Shown one piece after another: positions 14,117-23,431 of a stretch of DNA of 64,000 nucleotides. Source of the DNA: Leidyana gryllorum EB-2025a. Lineage: Eukaryota > Apicomplexa. The DNA lies in contig JBLWGC010000104.1 of the NCBI GenBank assembly GCA_048772705.1, positions 186,001 through 250,000 on the forward strand. Direction: 5' to 3'. Within the stretch, counting starts at the first letter, position 1, and each line of letters starts with the position of its first letter. Position numbers and translations under genes: made by a program. A model generated the notes under the pieces. It worked only from the letters and a program-made list of their open reading frames with translations, did no database searches and was not told the origin of the DNA.

Positions 14117-16010
14117 ATGTCCGACCTCTACGTATCTCCTCTTGCCACCAGCGATCTGGATTCCGCAAGCGACATTGCAGCTCTCGTTGATCGGACAATG
14201 ACCTTCCCAGCCCACCAGACCAACGGTGCTGCGACTGCTGAGGGGTTAGATGAAGTCACTGAGGCCGCAGTGAACGCATTGGACGCCGCCGTTGAAGGCG
14301 CTGCTACCGCCGCCGAGAACGGCACGCTACGAGGCGACCGCTCGAACGGGGAAGAAAGCCCCGAACCTGTCCGTGTCGTGGCACCTGGGGGCCCATTAGC
14401 TCCTTTTGCGAACGCAGTGGACGATTTGGCGCGAGAAGTCGCTGGCAAAGAGTGTCCCAAGGTATGCTTTCAGCTCGCGAAAGCTGTAACCCGAAGTCGA
14501 GATGTGTGCGGTTATAAGAAGATCCGCGATCTAGGCGCCGGTACTTTTGGCAAAGCCATTCTCGTTGAACACGAGGAGTCCGGGCGACTGTAAGTCTCAA
14601 AGTCTCAAAAGTCTCCCCCCCAAAGTCTCCCCCCCAAAGTCTCCCCCCAAAGTCTCCCCTCCAAAGTCTCCCCCCCAAAGTCTCCCCCCCAAAGTCTCCC
14701 CCCCAAAGTCTCCCCCCTCGCCCTCTTTCTACTGTGACTGCTGTATTGCAGATCCGTAATGAAAGCAATTGATGTAACGAAGATGTCTAATAAGCAACGC
14801 AAAGCGGCTGTGAATGAAGTTCGATTACTCGGGGCTCTTCGACACCCCTTTATCATTGGATTCCAGGAGGCTTTCTTAGTCCACGGCTTCCTTTGCATTA
14901 TCACTGATTTCGCTGACGCAGGTGATCTCGCCTCTGAGATCAAAGATCGAGTCGCCGCCAACAAGCCTTTTTGTGAACACGAGGTCATCAGCATCATGAC
15001 TCAACTCACAATGTCCCTTAGATATTTGCACAAGCAGCACATCCTTCACCGAGACATTAAGACCTCCAACATCTTCATGACCAGTCAAGGTAGAGTTCGT
15101 CTCGGAGACTTTGGCATTGCCAAAGCACTCGATGCAACCAGCGCTGTTGCCAATACAATGATAGGTACCCCCTATTATCTCTCGCCAGAAGTTTATGGCG
15201 TAAGTTACCACCCACACCACTCCTTCCCTTAAACCTCGTCAGAAGTTCCCATACTCCTGGGCCAGTGACATCTGGGCTCTCGGCTGCGTTCTCTACGAGC
15301 TTTGCACCCTCAAAGTTCCTTTCGAAGCGTCCAACATGTCAGAACTCACCGCCAAAGTGCTCCGATCTGAACCCCCACGGATCCCAGAACGTTACAGCCC
15401 CTACCTCCACCAACTATATGCTGCAATGATGCGCAAAAACCCCGCTGACCGCCCCGGTACCTATCAAATTCTCAACCATTCCATCATCCGCTTCCATGCC
15501 GCCGATATGATCGGCCATACCCGCCGCTACAGAGAACGCAACCCCGATACCGTCCCCTTCCCCAGAGTCACCAGCGACAGCTACTGCATCTGTGGCGCTA
15601 ATGAATCAATGGCTCAGTATTTCAATTTCTCATACGAAGGCACCATGCCCAACATCGACGCACACATTGCCGCCAACCAGGCTGACGTACGCGAAATCAT
15701 CAGACGCAAAAGGGAAGCCGAACGCCAAGAGGAGCTAAACAAACACTTCGACGAACTTCTTGCGGAATGTGAGGATCAAGTACCCCTCGAACACCCCACC
15801 TTCGCTTGCGCCCCCAAACCCGGTCTCTGGTTCCCAGGTAACCAATTCACCTCAACCTGCTTTACTTCATCACCCCCAATAGGACCCAGCACTCTCATCC
15901 TGCCCGCCACACGCGCAAACCGCTATCGTGTCGAAGCACTCCAAGCCGAGATCGGCCAACGATCCACCTTTGGAAAACAGACCGACAACGAGGAACCGGA
16001 GCAAGAGTGA
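14117..16010 (+). CDS. NIMA-related (NEK) protein kinase
   Basis: Exons 14117..14589, 14752..15199 and 15243..16010 give 562 aa. A further GT-AG unit at 15838..15882 (45 nt, in frame, stop-free) would shorten the product to 547 aa if spliced. After a 130-residue acidic, Ala-rich N-terminus comes the kinase domain: GAGTFGKAILV, VMKAID, HRDIKTSNIF, GDFGIAK, GTPYYLSPE and DIWALGCVLYELCTLKVPFEA. HRDIKxxN and the GTPYYLSPE loop are NEK hallmarks. NEKs act at centrosomes, cilia and mitotic entry. The C-terminal tail is basic then acidic, with a short coiled-coil-like stretch (EIIRRKREAERQEELNKHF). Intron 1 (162 nt) is filled by a minisatellite. Confidence 0.93.
14593..14717 (+). repeat. Intronic C-rich minisatellite
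   Basis: About eight units of 13-15 bp, consensus AAAGTCTCCCCCCC, after two shorter AAGTCTC units. It fills most of NEK intron 1. Unit length varies by the C-run (6-8). The template strand carries regularly spaced G-runs. Confidence 0.9.
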
Positions 16011-16048
16011 TTCAAAATGAGATTGTTCATTTGAAGAAACACTCAATG

Positions 16049-16546
16049 TCATTCACTGCCCTCCTCACTCTCTCCGTCTGACGACGCAAGCTTCATGTAC
16101 TCTATTGCGCTCGCATTCGGTGGTAAATCGTCGTAATCCTTCGTAATTTCCCCTACTCTGGAGTCGTCGAATGCTGTAATTAACTCCAACACATCCGTCG
16201 GTAACCCTTCAAGACCTCCGAGCTTCTCGGCCAGTACTGCCGCTAAGTCAGCCTCAAGGTCGCGTAATTCGTCGTCGCCGTGGTCGTCTTCCACTTGTTC
16301 AATGTTGTCTAGCGCTGTTAGTACTTCAGCTGCTGTTATCTGATCGTCAGATATACCATAGTTAGTCTTTTTTGAATCCACAATTGCAGATTGTTGCCTC
16401 AAAGTAGTTGACACGTCATCATCAGTTCCTTTCTCATCGTCTGTTCCTTTGATACCTTCCGTTGCACTTTCAGTCTCAGTCTCAGCCTCAATTACGCTTC
16501 TAGCGATGTCAACGTCTTTGTCTAGAGTGATATCACAATTTGACAT
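16049..16546 (-). CDS. Hypothetical acidic protein
   Basis: Single exon, 165 aa from ATG 16546. No family is recognised. It is strongly acidic, with runs such as GTDDEKGTDDD and a C-terminal SSDGESEEGSE. A central segment EVLTALDNIEQVEDDHGDDELRD could form a helix. There is no signal peptide or membrane segment. It is convergent with the NEK gene (38 bp between stops) and ends 96 bp upstream of the next minus-strand gene. The composition and the clean ATG-to-stop frame argue for a real gene. The function cannot be stated. Confidence 0.65.
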   Translation of the reverse strand: MSNCDITLDKDVDIARSVIEAETETESATEGIKGTDDEKGTDDDVSTTLRQQSAIVDSKKTNYGISDDQITAAEVLTALDNIEQVEDDHGDDELRDLEADLAAVLAEKLGGLEGLPTDVLELITAFDDSRVGEITKDYDDLPPNASAIEYMKLASSDGESEEGSE

Positions 16547-16642
16547 TTCAATAATCTATAGCTTAACAACAGCATCTTAGCTATTTTTCCGTTATGCATC
16601 CTCCCATAACAGTATGAAAAATCTCATGTCATCAAGCATTAA

Positions 16643-17822
16643 TCAATCGAACACAGTCACTTCTATCCTGGGTTGAGGCTCGCAGCATCCATCGCAACGA
16701 GCACAGTACGCAGCGAGGACGCATCCAAGATCACATTGGGGTGCGGCTGTGGTGGTGGTGGTTGTGGTTCTTCGAGTGGTGGTCGTTGGTCTGGTGGTAG
16801 TAGTTGTTGGTCTGGTGGTAGTAGTTGTTGGTCTGGTGGTCGTCGTCGTGGATGTTGTTGTGGTGGTAGTGGTAGTTGGTCGAGTTGTGGTGGTCGTCGG
16901 GGGCCGAGTGGTGGTTTCTCCTCGTCCACCGGGTGAGATAGTTATTGGGAGAGTGGTAGTCGTTGTGGTGGTAGTATGGCGAGGAGTTAGTGTTACCGTT
17001 CTGACATGGGGATACTCAGCCTTAAAGCGTGTCCATATCTGCGCAAGGTGAGGGTGAGTGACTAGAAAAGAGGTCTCCGAACCTCGATCGTTTTGAGTCT
17101 CCGACACCTCTTCAATCGTATAGGTTTCATCACCATCGGCCTCAGAGAACTCAGCGGAGGCAGCTACACTGCGGTAAGCCTTCTCAGCCGCTTCCTCGAT
17201 GGTCAGCCCTTCAGTTTCCTCTGCCACTCCAAAAGCCTCCATGACTTCGCGCCACCTGCGGCCACCCTCCAAACCAAAAGTGCCACGGCCGTACAAGACA
17301 GTCAGTCCTGTACAGAATGCTGGTCCTGTGACAGCATACTCATCATAGTGCACGAATCGTTGGACCTCGTCGTTGTTTATCATTTCCGCGTCTTTGAGGA
17401 AGCAAGTACCTCCAGTTCCGTGCCAGAGCCAAACAAAGTTGACACAATCTTGATCAGCTTGACAAAGCATCTGGCAGTGATTTGGGGTGGGAGTCCAATG
17501 ATGAACATAACCACTCTGGGTTGGGAACGCGGCATCGGCCATGCCAATCACGTAGTGGCTGAAACAGGAGTTTGTGGGCAATAAGACTTCGTTGGCACTC
17601 AGTTCATAGGTCTGGAAGTGGCAGATTTCACTGAAAGCCAATGACGCCGTAGGTGAATCCACCGTGTCACAAAGGTATTTGCAGTCAGCGTTAGTGACCG
17701 GGAAACCGTTGCTAAAGGCGAATTCACATTGCGAAATTGCTGTCGAAGGTATAAATGGGTGTCAGAAGGTTGGAATTACCTGAAGCGCCAAATCCAACCA
17801 CAAGGAGAATTTCGAGCCGCAT
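16643..17822 (-). CDS. Secreted PAN/Apple-like, Thr-rich (mucin-like) protein
   Basis: Two exons (17780..17822 and 16643..17739, intron 40 nt) encode 379 aa. The start MRLEILLVVGFGASA is a signal peptide, split by the intron. Residues of about 20-150 are Cys-rich. The stretch HCQMLCQADQDCVNFVW followed by TCFLKD has the Cys pattern of a PAN/Apple domain, which binds protein or carbohydrate. A middle acidic region leads to a long Thr tract broken by RP, R and LPI (likely O-glycosylated), then a Cys-rich tail (CDLGCVLAAYCARCDGCCEP). The layout resembles apicomplexan surface or oocyst-wall mucins, but no orthologue is claimed. It lies 30 bp downstream of the RING gene on the same strand. Confidence 0.8.
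16745..16985 (-). repeat. Coding Thr-codon repeat tract
   Basis: ACC/ACT-rich sequence encoding poly-Thr with RP interruptions. Part is a 21-bp tandem unit giving RPTTTTT. Expect length variation between isolates. Confidence 0.8.
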
Positions 17823-17852
17823 TGTTAACACGTGTGTGTTCGGTCGGAGACA

Positions 17853-19083
17853 TCATTGTTCTTCCGGGGGAGTAGTAGTATGCTGTTCCTGCTTCGGGTC
17901 CGGCTCTTCTTCTTTGAGAGCCTCCATTGATGTTGAATTACGAGCCGCATCCTGTGCGTCAATTTGTAACAGCGAATTAATGGCAGATCGACAGATAGGG
18001 CATCTTTGGTCGCGGCAGCGGATTGCCGCGGCGCACTATGGCATGCATGTGTAGAAGGAATTGCTTATTCACTCACCACTGCGCACAGACAGAGGTGCCG
18101 ACAGGGCAACACCATTATGTTGCAGGGCTCAGTTGAGCATATCAGACACGTTGCCGGGGCTCTGTAATGGTCGTATTGCCCTTCATGTGGTCGCACTTAC
18201 TCCTCCATTTCATCTTTAGTACTATAGATCTTCATGATTGAATATACTTTCTTTCCAATCTGCATTTTCTCTTCCCACTGTGTGAGCATATAGGTTCCTG
18301 GTTCACCACTTCGGAATGGCTCGAATCGCAAATAATACCACTGAGTCCATTGACTATCATGGGCGTGCGCCTATTACGATGTCCAGAATCGCAAATTTGT
18401 TGTCGATGGAAGCCTGACTCACGGTTACGTTCAGCAGCACGATATGGAATTCAGCATCTTCTGGTCTGAGGTGTCCAATAGGGATACTACAGATATGGAG
18501 GATTTTGCGGTGGTTCGAGTGTTGAGATTACCTCAAAGAAAGGTCCGAGCCTTCTTGCACATTCTGCATTTGAGACAAATTCCAATCCGCTGGCACAGCC
18601 TCCGGGGTGGAGCACCTAACAGATGAGATGATTGCAGTATCGGAATATTGTCTCTGCCTACTCTGAGAGTGAGCTCACGCCTGCTGGCGAGGCGTGGCAG
18701 AAGACTGTAACTTTGCAGGGAATATCAGCAGAATAGCGCAGATCGATCTGCGTCTGTCCGCGAGAAGTTGGCTACAGGGCGCGCGGTTTCGCGAGCTCGA
18801 GTACGGAAGAGAGTTGCTTACCTTGAGTAGCGTTTCATCGAATTTGATCATGAAAGGATTCTTTACAGGGAGAGCCTTTCGAGTCTCCTGTGCAATGCTC
18901 AGTGGACGGCCATGATAGTGTGCGTACTTGTGAAATGCTTCTAGAGTGCATGGCAATCGGCCCGGCGCCATCGAGCGGCACGACCGGCTGCATACAGACA
19001 CTGAAAATGTCCCACCAGCAGGTGCTAACCTGCGCCAGATTGAGTCCCACATCGTCTTCTTCTGCCGATTGACCAGCGCCCAT
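17853..19083 (-). CDS. MGRN1/LUL-type RING E3 ubiquitin ligase
   Basis: Eight exons (18928..19083, 18822..18887, 18662..18747, 18532..18615, 18423..18486, 18201..18370, 18077..18161, 17853..18035) encode 297 aa. Introns are 39-52 nt apart from one of 74. The N-terminus MGAGQS is a possible myristoylation site, as in this family. A beta-rich MGRN1-like domain (KNPFMIKFDE, DIPCKVTVFCHA, EDAEFHIVLLNVT, VYSIMKIYS) precedes a C3HC4 RING: CLICSTEPCNIMVLPCRHLC, then LCAVCAAAIRC and CPICRSAINSLLQI. The LLQI after the last Cys pair is typical of MGRN1/RNF157 and plant LOG2/LUL. These ligases act on membrane-protein trafficking. The acceptor of exon 3 could be 6 nt earlier (18753). It diverges from the lectin gene over 81 bp. 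Confidence 0.87.
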
Positions 19084-19164
19084 AGTGGTGCAGGGTTTGC
19101 AGGAAAGGGAAAAAACTGATTGCAGGGCTGTGGTGTGGTAGAGTTGAGGTTTAGGGAGGGCAAA

Positions 19165-21357
19165 ATGAAGTGGTGGTTACCGTGGTTACTACCCACTGTG
19201 TGTTGCGGTTTGCAGTGTTTGCGTGGTTGGACTGAAAGTCCCTATGTTGACCGATGTTTCATTCGCTATCGGTTCCGCGACTTGATGTCGAAAGAGAAGG
19301 GCGGCTGGTTGGAAGCTGCACACCACTGCGCTCGACAGGGTGGCATCTTGGCGACGATGCGGGATGAGAAGGAGGCGCAGTTCGTGTCTCAGCTGGTTGA
19401 TGACCAGTGTTGGATGGGTTATCGTAACTCCAACGGAACTGCTTATTGGATAGATCGACCTGAAGACACTGAGCCTCAGGGTGTCGGGAATTGGCGATAT
19501 CCGGACCGTTGCGGTACAATCGGCTCGAAAGGGTGGAGTGACCGTGCGTGCACGGTGAAGATGAAGTGCTTTGTGTGTGGTACCACCGCTCAAGATACCG
19601 ACCCCAAGGTGCTACTGCTCAGCAAAGTCATTCAAAGGGGAGGCACAGGATCCGAAGCTGCGCTGTCGATGCTGGCGCGCTTCACTCGCAACACTCCCGG
19701 CCTCCCACCTACAAACGTGGCTGACTTTTTACTCTTCCGTCCGCGAGGCAGTACGCTCCCAGACCCTCCAGGCGAATCTCTCGTGGTGCTGAGTAACAGC
19801 GATCTCAAAGGCGAGAGTCAGAAACAACAGCATACCGCTAATCCGGACGAAGAACAACAGCTCATTCGTTGGCAACTGGCTGCCAACGCGTCCAGACACA
19901 ACTTGGAAGCCCGCGGAATCGAGATTGGAACTTACAAGACTGCGCCGACACCCACCTACAGCAGTCTGCACGAGAAATGGAAAGGTCCTCAATATACTGC
20001 AGAGTTGGCAGCCTCTGGGCAGACAGAGAAGTTACTGGCGGGGGCCGGAGTGGGTGGGGCGGCGACACAATCAGCCGTCCAACAAGAGCGAACACCCGAG
20101 GAACTGGAAGAAGAGTACCGCATGTATCCCACTCCTCTATCGATTCCGTCCTTTGAGGGGGGGGGTCTGTACCACAACCCGTCCACTGCGCCTCCCCCGC
20201 CGCCGGTGGTGGAGAATAGAGAAGTCGGAATCACGGAGGAGACGACTTCATCTAAACCGCCAAAATACCTTTCCAGGGCAGAACGAATTAGTGGGCGGAG
20301 AGAAAGAGTGCGAAACAGTGAGACGGCGAACAAAGCACTACGAGCTGCCATCTCTCAAACAGTCTGGGCGGTTTTAGAGAATGTCACCAGTCAGCCTGAG
20401 CTTCAAAGCCCATTAGCCAGTGCCCTCTCAGTGGTGGACACAGTGTTGGGAGGCGTAGCTAACATCAGTACCCCACCGGCAGTGGTCACAACAACAACTA
20501 CAACAACAACAACGACGACAACAACTGTGACGTCGACAGCGTCGTCGTCGTCAACCACCACCACGACGACGACGACGACGACAGCCAAAACCACCACTAA
20601 GAGTGCTCAGAGAGTTGCCACCCCCACAACGGCCAAAGTCGCTGTTGCCAATTCAGTACCACTCTCAGATTCTATCGTGCACTCACCTCCCCCAACAGTC
20701 CAAACGGGACCGGGACCACAAACCGCCATCGCTTCATTCAGCCGTTTCCCAAAGGTCAGCGAGGCTGCAGCATATGGGTCTGCGGCGACGAATGATTCTC
20801 GCACCAGACTGCGACCTATTCGCAACTCGTCGTCATCCACCTCCTCTCCTTCTCCACCTCCGACCACCTCCACGACCCACACCCCTGACGCCGAGGTGTC
20901 GCCTGTGGAGGTCGATACCCCCGCGGCGACTCCCATCCCCGGCCCAATTAAAGATGTCGAGATAGCCGAAAGTGCAGCGGTGGGGTCCGGGGCGGGCACG
21001 TTGTCGAGTGGGAAGTGGGAAGGCAGCGCTGGTGACAGCCCAGCAGCCGAGGAGGAGGCCGAAAGTGATGAAGTCGACGATGGGACACTGACTACCACAC
21101 GGCGAGTGTTGGGCGGATTGTTGGCTGTGGCGGGGTCTGTTTCGGGTTACGCGTTATATCGGCGGTTATTGACGAGTCAGCGTCGCGCCATTCGGACTCC
21201 ATTCGAGTTTCATGCGTCAAGCGGTAGCAGCGGATTGTCTTCGACTGGACGGAGTATGAGATTGGGCCCGGCGCAAGGCGGATCGCATCCAATGCCAACC
21301 AGAATGCCCGAAATCAATGGTGGGACGATTTCGCTGAGGCGTCCGCGGTCCAGTTGA
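19165..21357 (+). CDS. C-type-lectin-domain, mucin-like type I membrane protein
   Basis: Intronless, 730 aa from ATG 19165. MKWWLPWLLPTVCCGLQC is the signal peptide. A C-type lectin-like domain follows (about 20-150), seen from the ordered Cys/Trp pattern: RCFIRYRF, WLEAAHHCARQGG, DDQCWMGYR, CGTIGSKGWSDRACTVKMKC. A calcium-site EPN/QPD motif is not evident, so sugar binding is unproven. The long middle is Pro/Ser/Thr-rich with a Thr tract near residue 445. One membrane span (VLGGLLAVAGSVSGYALY) lies near residue 660, followed by a basic tail of about 65 residues. This is a surface adhesin-like layout. The first in-frame upstream codon is TTG only, so this ATG is preferred. Confidence 0.88.
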   Translation: MKWWLPWLLPTVCCGLQCLRGWTESPYVDRCFIRYRFRDLMSKEKGGWLEAAHHCARQGGILATMRDEKEAQFVSQLVDDQCWMGYRNSNGTAYWIDRPEDTEPQGVGNWRYPDRCGTIGSKGWSDRACTVKMKCFVCGTTAQDTDPKVLLLSKVIQRGGTGSEAALSMLARFTRNTPGLPPTNVADFLLFRPRGSTLPDPPGESLVVLSNSDLKGESQKQQHTANPDEEQQLIRWQLAANASRHNLEARGIEIGTYKTAPTPTYSSLHEKWKGPQYTAELAASGQTEKLLAGAGVGGAATQSAVQQERTPEELEEEYRMYPTPLSIPSFEGGGLYHNPSTAPPPPPVVENREVGITEETTSSKPPKYLSRAERISGRRERVRNSETANKALRAAISQTVWAVLENVTSQPELQSPLASALSVVDTVLGGVANISTPPAVVTTTTTTTTTTTTTVTSTASSSSTTTTTTTTTTAKTTTKSAQRVATPTTAKVAVANSVPLSDSIVHSPPPTVQTGPGPQTAIASFSRFPKVSEAAAYGSAATNDSRTRLRPIRNSSSSTSSPSPPPTTSTTHTPDAEVSPVEVDTPAATPIPGPIKDVEIAESAAVGSGAGTLSSGKWEGSAGDSPAAEEEAESDEVDDGTLTTTRRVLGGLLAVAGSVSGYALYRRLLTSQRRAIRTPFEFHASSGSSGLSSTGRSMRLGPAQGGSHPMPTRMPEINGGTISLRRPRSS
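20487..20584 (+). repeat. ACA/ACG Thr-codon repeat
   Basis: Trinucleotide-type tract (ACA, ACG, TCG, ACC) encoding two Thr runs separated by a Ser run within the lectin protein. Confidence 0.8.
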
Positions 21358-21486
21358 GTTTTTTGGCACCATTTTACCCCTATTGATAACCTCTATTGAT
21401 AACGCTGAAGCCGAAGCTATTACAGCTGGAAGGATGTGAGGTGGGAGGAGTTGTACATTGTAATAGTATGTTGGTGTGTGCAGGCG

Positions 21487-22296
21487 ATGAAAGGCTTAGT
21501 ACCTACACTGGCTGCCGGATGTAAACCCGGTCCCCGATCGTCAAACTCTCATCAAGACGAGAGAGAAACCACGGTCGTACGCATATATACTCCACCCTCT
21601 GAAGCTGCTGACACAGACAGTCAACGGCAGCAGCATCCTCCCTCCGTCTGGTCGACCCTGAGTCGCCGGTTGCGCGGTGCCAAGAGAGAAGACTCCAACC
21701 CCGTACAACAACCCTGTCTTGTGTTGCGAGGAGTTGCGAGAGACGCCGTCATATTCCAAACTCTCGACGCTGTTCGTACCTTCCTGCGAGAAGCCGCGGT
21801 CGCCTATGGTCTCACCATCAATTCAGAGACTTTCAACAACAATATAGAGCTTTCCTGCGAAACGGTCAATAGGTTTGGCCTCGTCTCGGCGGTCGTCATA
21901 CCCAAAGTCCGGATTCAAGACGACGCCTCAGTCGAGGCCTTTTCGAAGAAATTGCGACACGTCCTCGATGACGAACCGCCACCCAAACCGGACAAACACG
22001 ATATCTCTTTCCTAAAGCCCCCCGTGGACTTGGACCAAGGACCACATGTTCCCTCCTTGGCCATACATATACACGGCGCACAAGCTGATGTCAACCTTGA
22101 TAGACTCAGCAATGTCGTCAGCAAAATGAACGAAGACAATGCTCTGCTACGCTCATCATCAGCCCCCATGTGGCTGGGCCGCATTGACCCATCAGCCCTC
22201 CAACGCTATATCACTGAGCTCACAGACGGTTTAATAGGTTCGGTAGAAGCGGCCTTTGCTACTGACAATTTTTCCGCTTATGACGAGGACGACTGA
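21487..22296 (+). CDS. Hypothetical protein
   Basis: 269 aa from ATG 21487 (MKGLVPTLAAGC). The frame extends upstream only through non-ATG codons. A GTGAGG..GTGCAG unit just before the ATG (about 21435-21483) looks like a 5' leader intron. I do not recognise the family. A folded-looking core (about 80-150: CLVLRGVARDAVIFQTL, then AVVIPKVRI) sits between a Ser/Arg-rich N-terminus and a C-terminal part with short amphipathic segments ending in acidic residues (SAYDEDD). There is no signal peptide or membrane span. It lies 129 bp after the lectin gene stop and 33 bp before the CTU2 start, all on the same strand. Confidence 0.65.
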   Translation: MKGLVPTLAAGCKPGPRSSNSHQDERETTVVRIYTPPSEAADTDSQRQQHPPSVWSTLSRRLRGAKREDSNPVQQPCLVLRGVARDAVIFQTLDAVRTFLREAAVAYGLTINSETFNNNIELSCETVNRFGLVSAVVIPKVRIQDDASVEAFSKKLRHVLDDEPPPKPDKHDISFLKPPVDLDQGPHVPSLAIHIHGAQADVNLDRLSNVVSKMNEDNALLRSSSAPMWLGRIDPSALQRYITELTDGLIGSVEAAFATDNFSAYDEDD

Positions 22297-22329
22297 GTGA
22301 TACACGCCCGCCGCCTCCCATCTGACTTG

Positions 22330-23431
22330 ATGACCACCTGGACCAGTCCTTTCATTCACTACCCGTACAAAACCAAAAAACTGCACATGCTCTGCTATAA
22401 ATGCAAGACCGCGCCTGCTGAAACGCACCTTCGAGTCCACGCATGTGCCCGATGCTTCATTGACCGACTCCAGAAGGGGGTTGGACGCGACTTGATCGGT
22501 TTGCGGCAGCGATTTGCCAATGTCAAACAATGCCCTGTGGTCATAGCACACACGCGTGCGCAACCCACGCTGGCCCTCATCCATCTGGTCTCTCGCGACC
22601 CCAGACTCTCTCTGAAGGCCGTCATCCACGCTGGAGACCTCAAGACAACCTCATTGATCACTGAAGAGCTTCAATATGACGCCTCCGAAGACATGCTTCG
22701 CTTCATGGAGCTTCATAACACGCAAATGGACTCTCGAGCAGCCTCCGAGGATGCTGTGTCCATCATATAGTGAGTATTTAGAGCACCCAGCTGTCAACGG
22801 TTCCCTCAGTATGCGAACTTGTCGCGAGTTGTGTCGAACGAAGTTTGGGGCCGAGATACTTCTGGTACCGCACACGTTGGATGTATTAGGCGGATTGGTC
22901 CTGGCCTCATTTGTGGAAGGGAACTTTGGCAAACAGGGGATCGGCAAGACTAATGCCCGGTGGGTTGGAGCCAAGGACTGTACTGTTTTGGAGGCTTATC
23001 CACTACGCGAATGCTCGACTGGGGAAGTCGGGGAGTATTGTTCGAGGCTGGAACTAGATGAGACAGCCGCAGTAGCAACAGAAAAGGGCACCAAGTCCAC
23101 CACAACATCAGCCGGCGAAGGGTTGAGTGTGGAGGAGGAGGTTCTTTGTCATTCGGGGGTTGAGTCTTTGCTGGTTCAATTCCTCCAGCAGTCAATGGTT
23201 AATCACCCATCATTAGCCTCTAACGTTCTGAATACCACCAACAAGTTGGTTGGGCCAGACGGAGGGCAGAACGACGCGCGGTGCTGTTTGTGTTTGGAAA
23301 CGCCTTTGAGTGGACGATTGGACCGGTGGCTAGACTCTGGGTCCACTCGCAATAGTGTAGAATATCTATGTTCTCGTTGTCAGGAAGTGTGGCCTAACTA
23401 CAAAAATGAATGTTTGGCAGAAGGCTCGTGA
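22330..23431 (+). CDS. CTU2: Cytoplasmic tRNA 2-thiolation protein CTU2/NCS2-like
   Basis: Exons 22330..22769 and 22810..23431 (intron 40 nt) encode 353 aa. The N-terminal CYKCK..(15 aa)..CARCF zinc-binding pair and the C-terminal pair CCLCLETPL..LCSRC match Ncs2/Ctu2, the partner of Ctu1 that thiolates wobble U34 of tRNA Lys/Glu/Gln. LVPHTLDVLGGLVLASFVEG fits the family's alpha/beta core. It is shorter than human CTU2 (about 515 aa), and the usual SGGxxS-type loop is not evident, in line with the non-catalytic role of CTU2. The start is the first ATG after an in-frame stop. Its last 26 bp overlap the next gene in another frame. Confidence 0.75.

Noticed and set aside
14593-14717. CRISPR-like array in the NEK intron
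   Set aside because: Units are contiguous, 13-15 bp, with no spacers, and lie in a eukaryotic spliceosomal intron. It is a minisatellite.
18654-18678. A 25-nt intron in the RING ligase gene
   Set aside because: A GTAGGC donor at 18661 with the acceptor at 18616 gives a 46-nt intron and the correct family frame, so the tiny intron is unnecessary.
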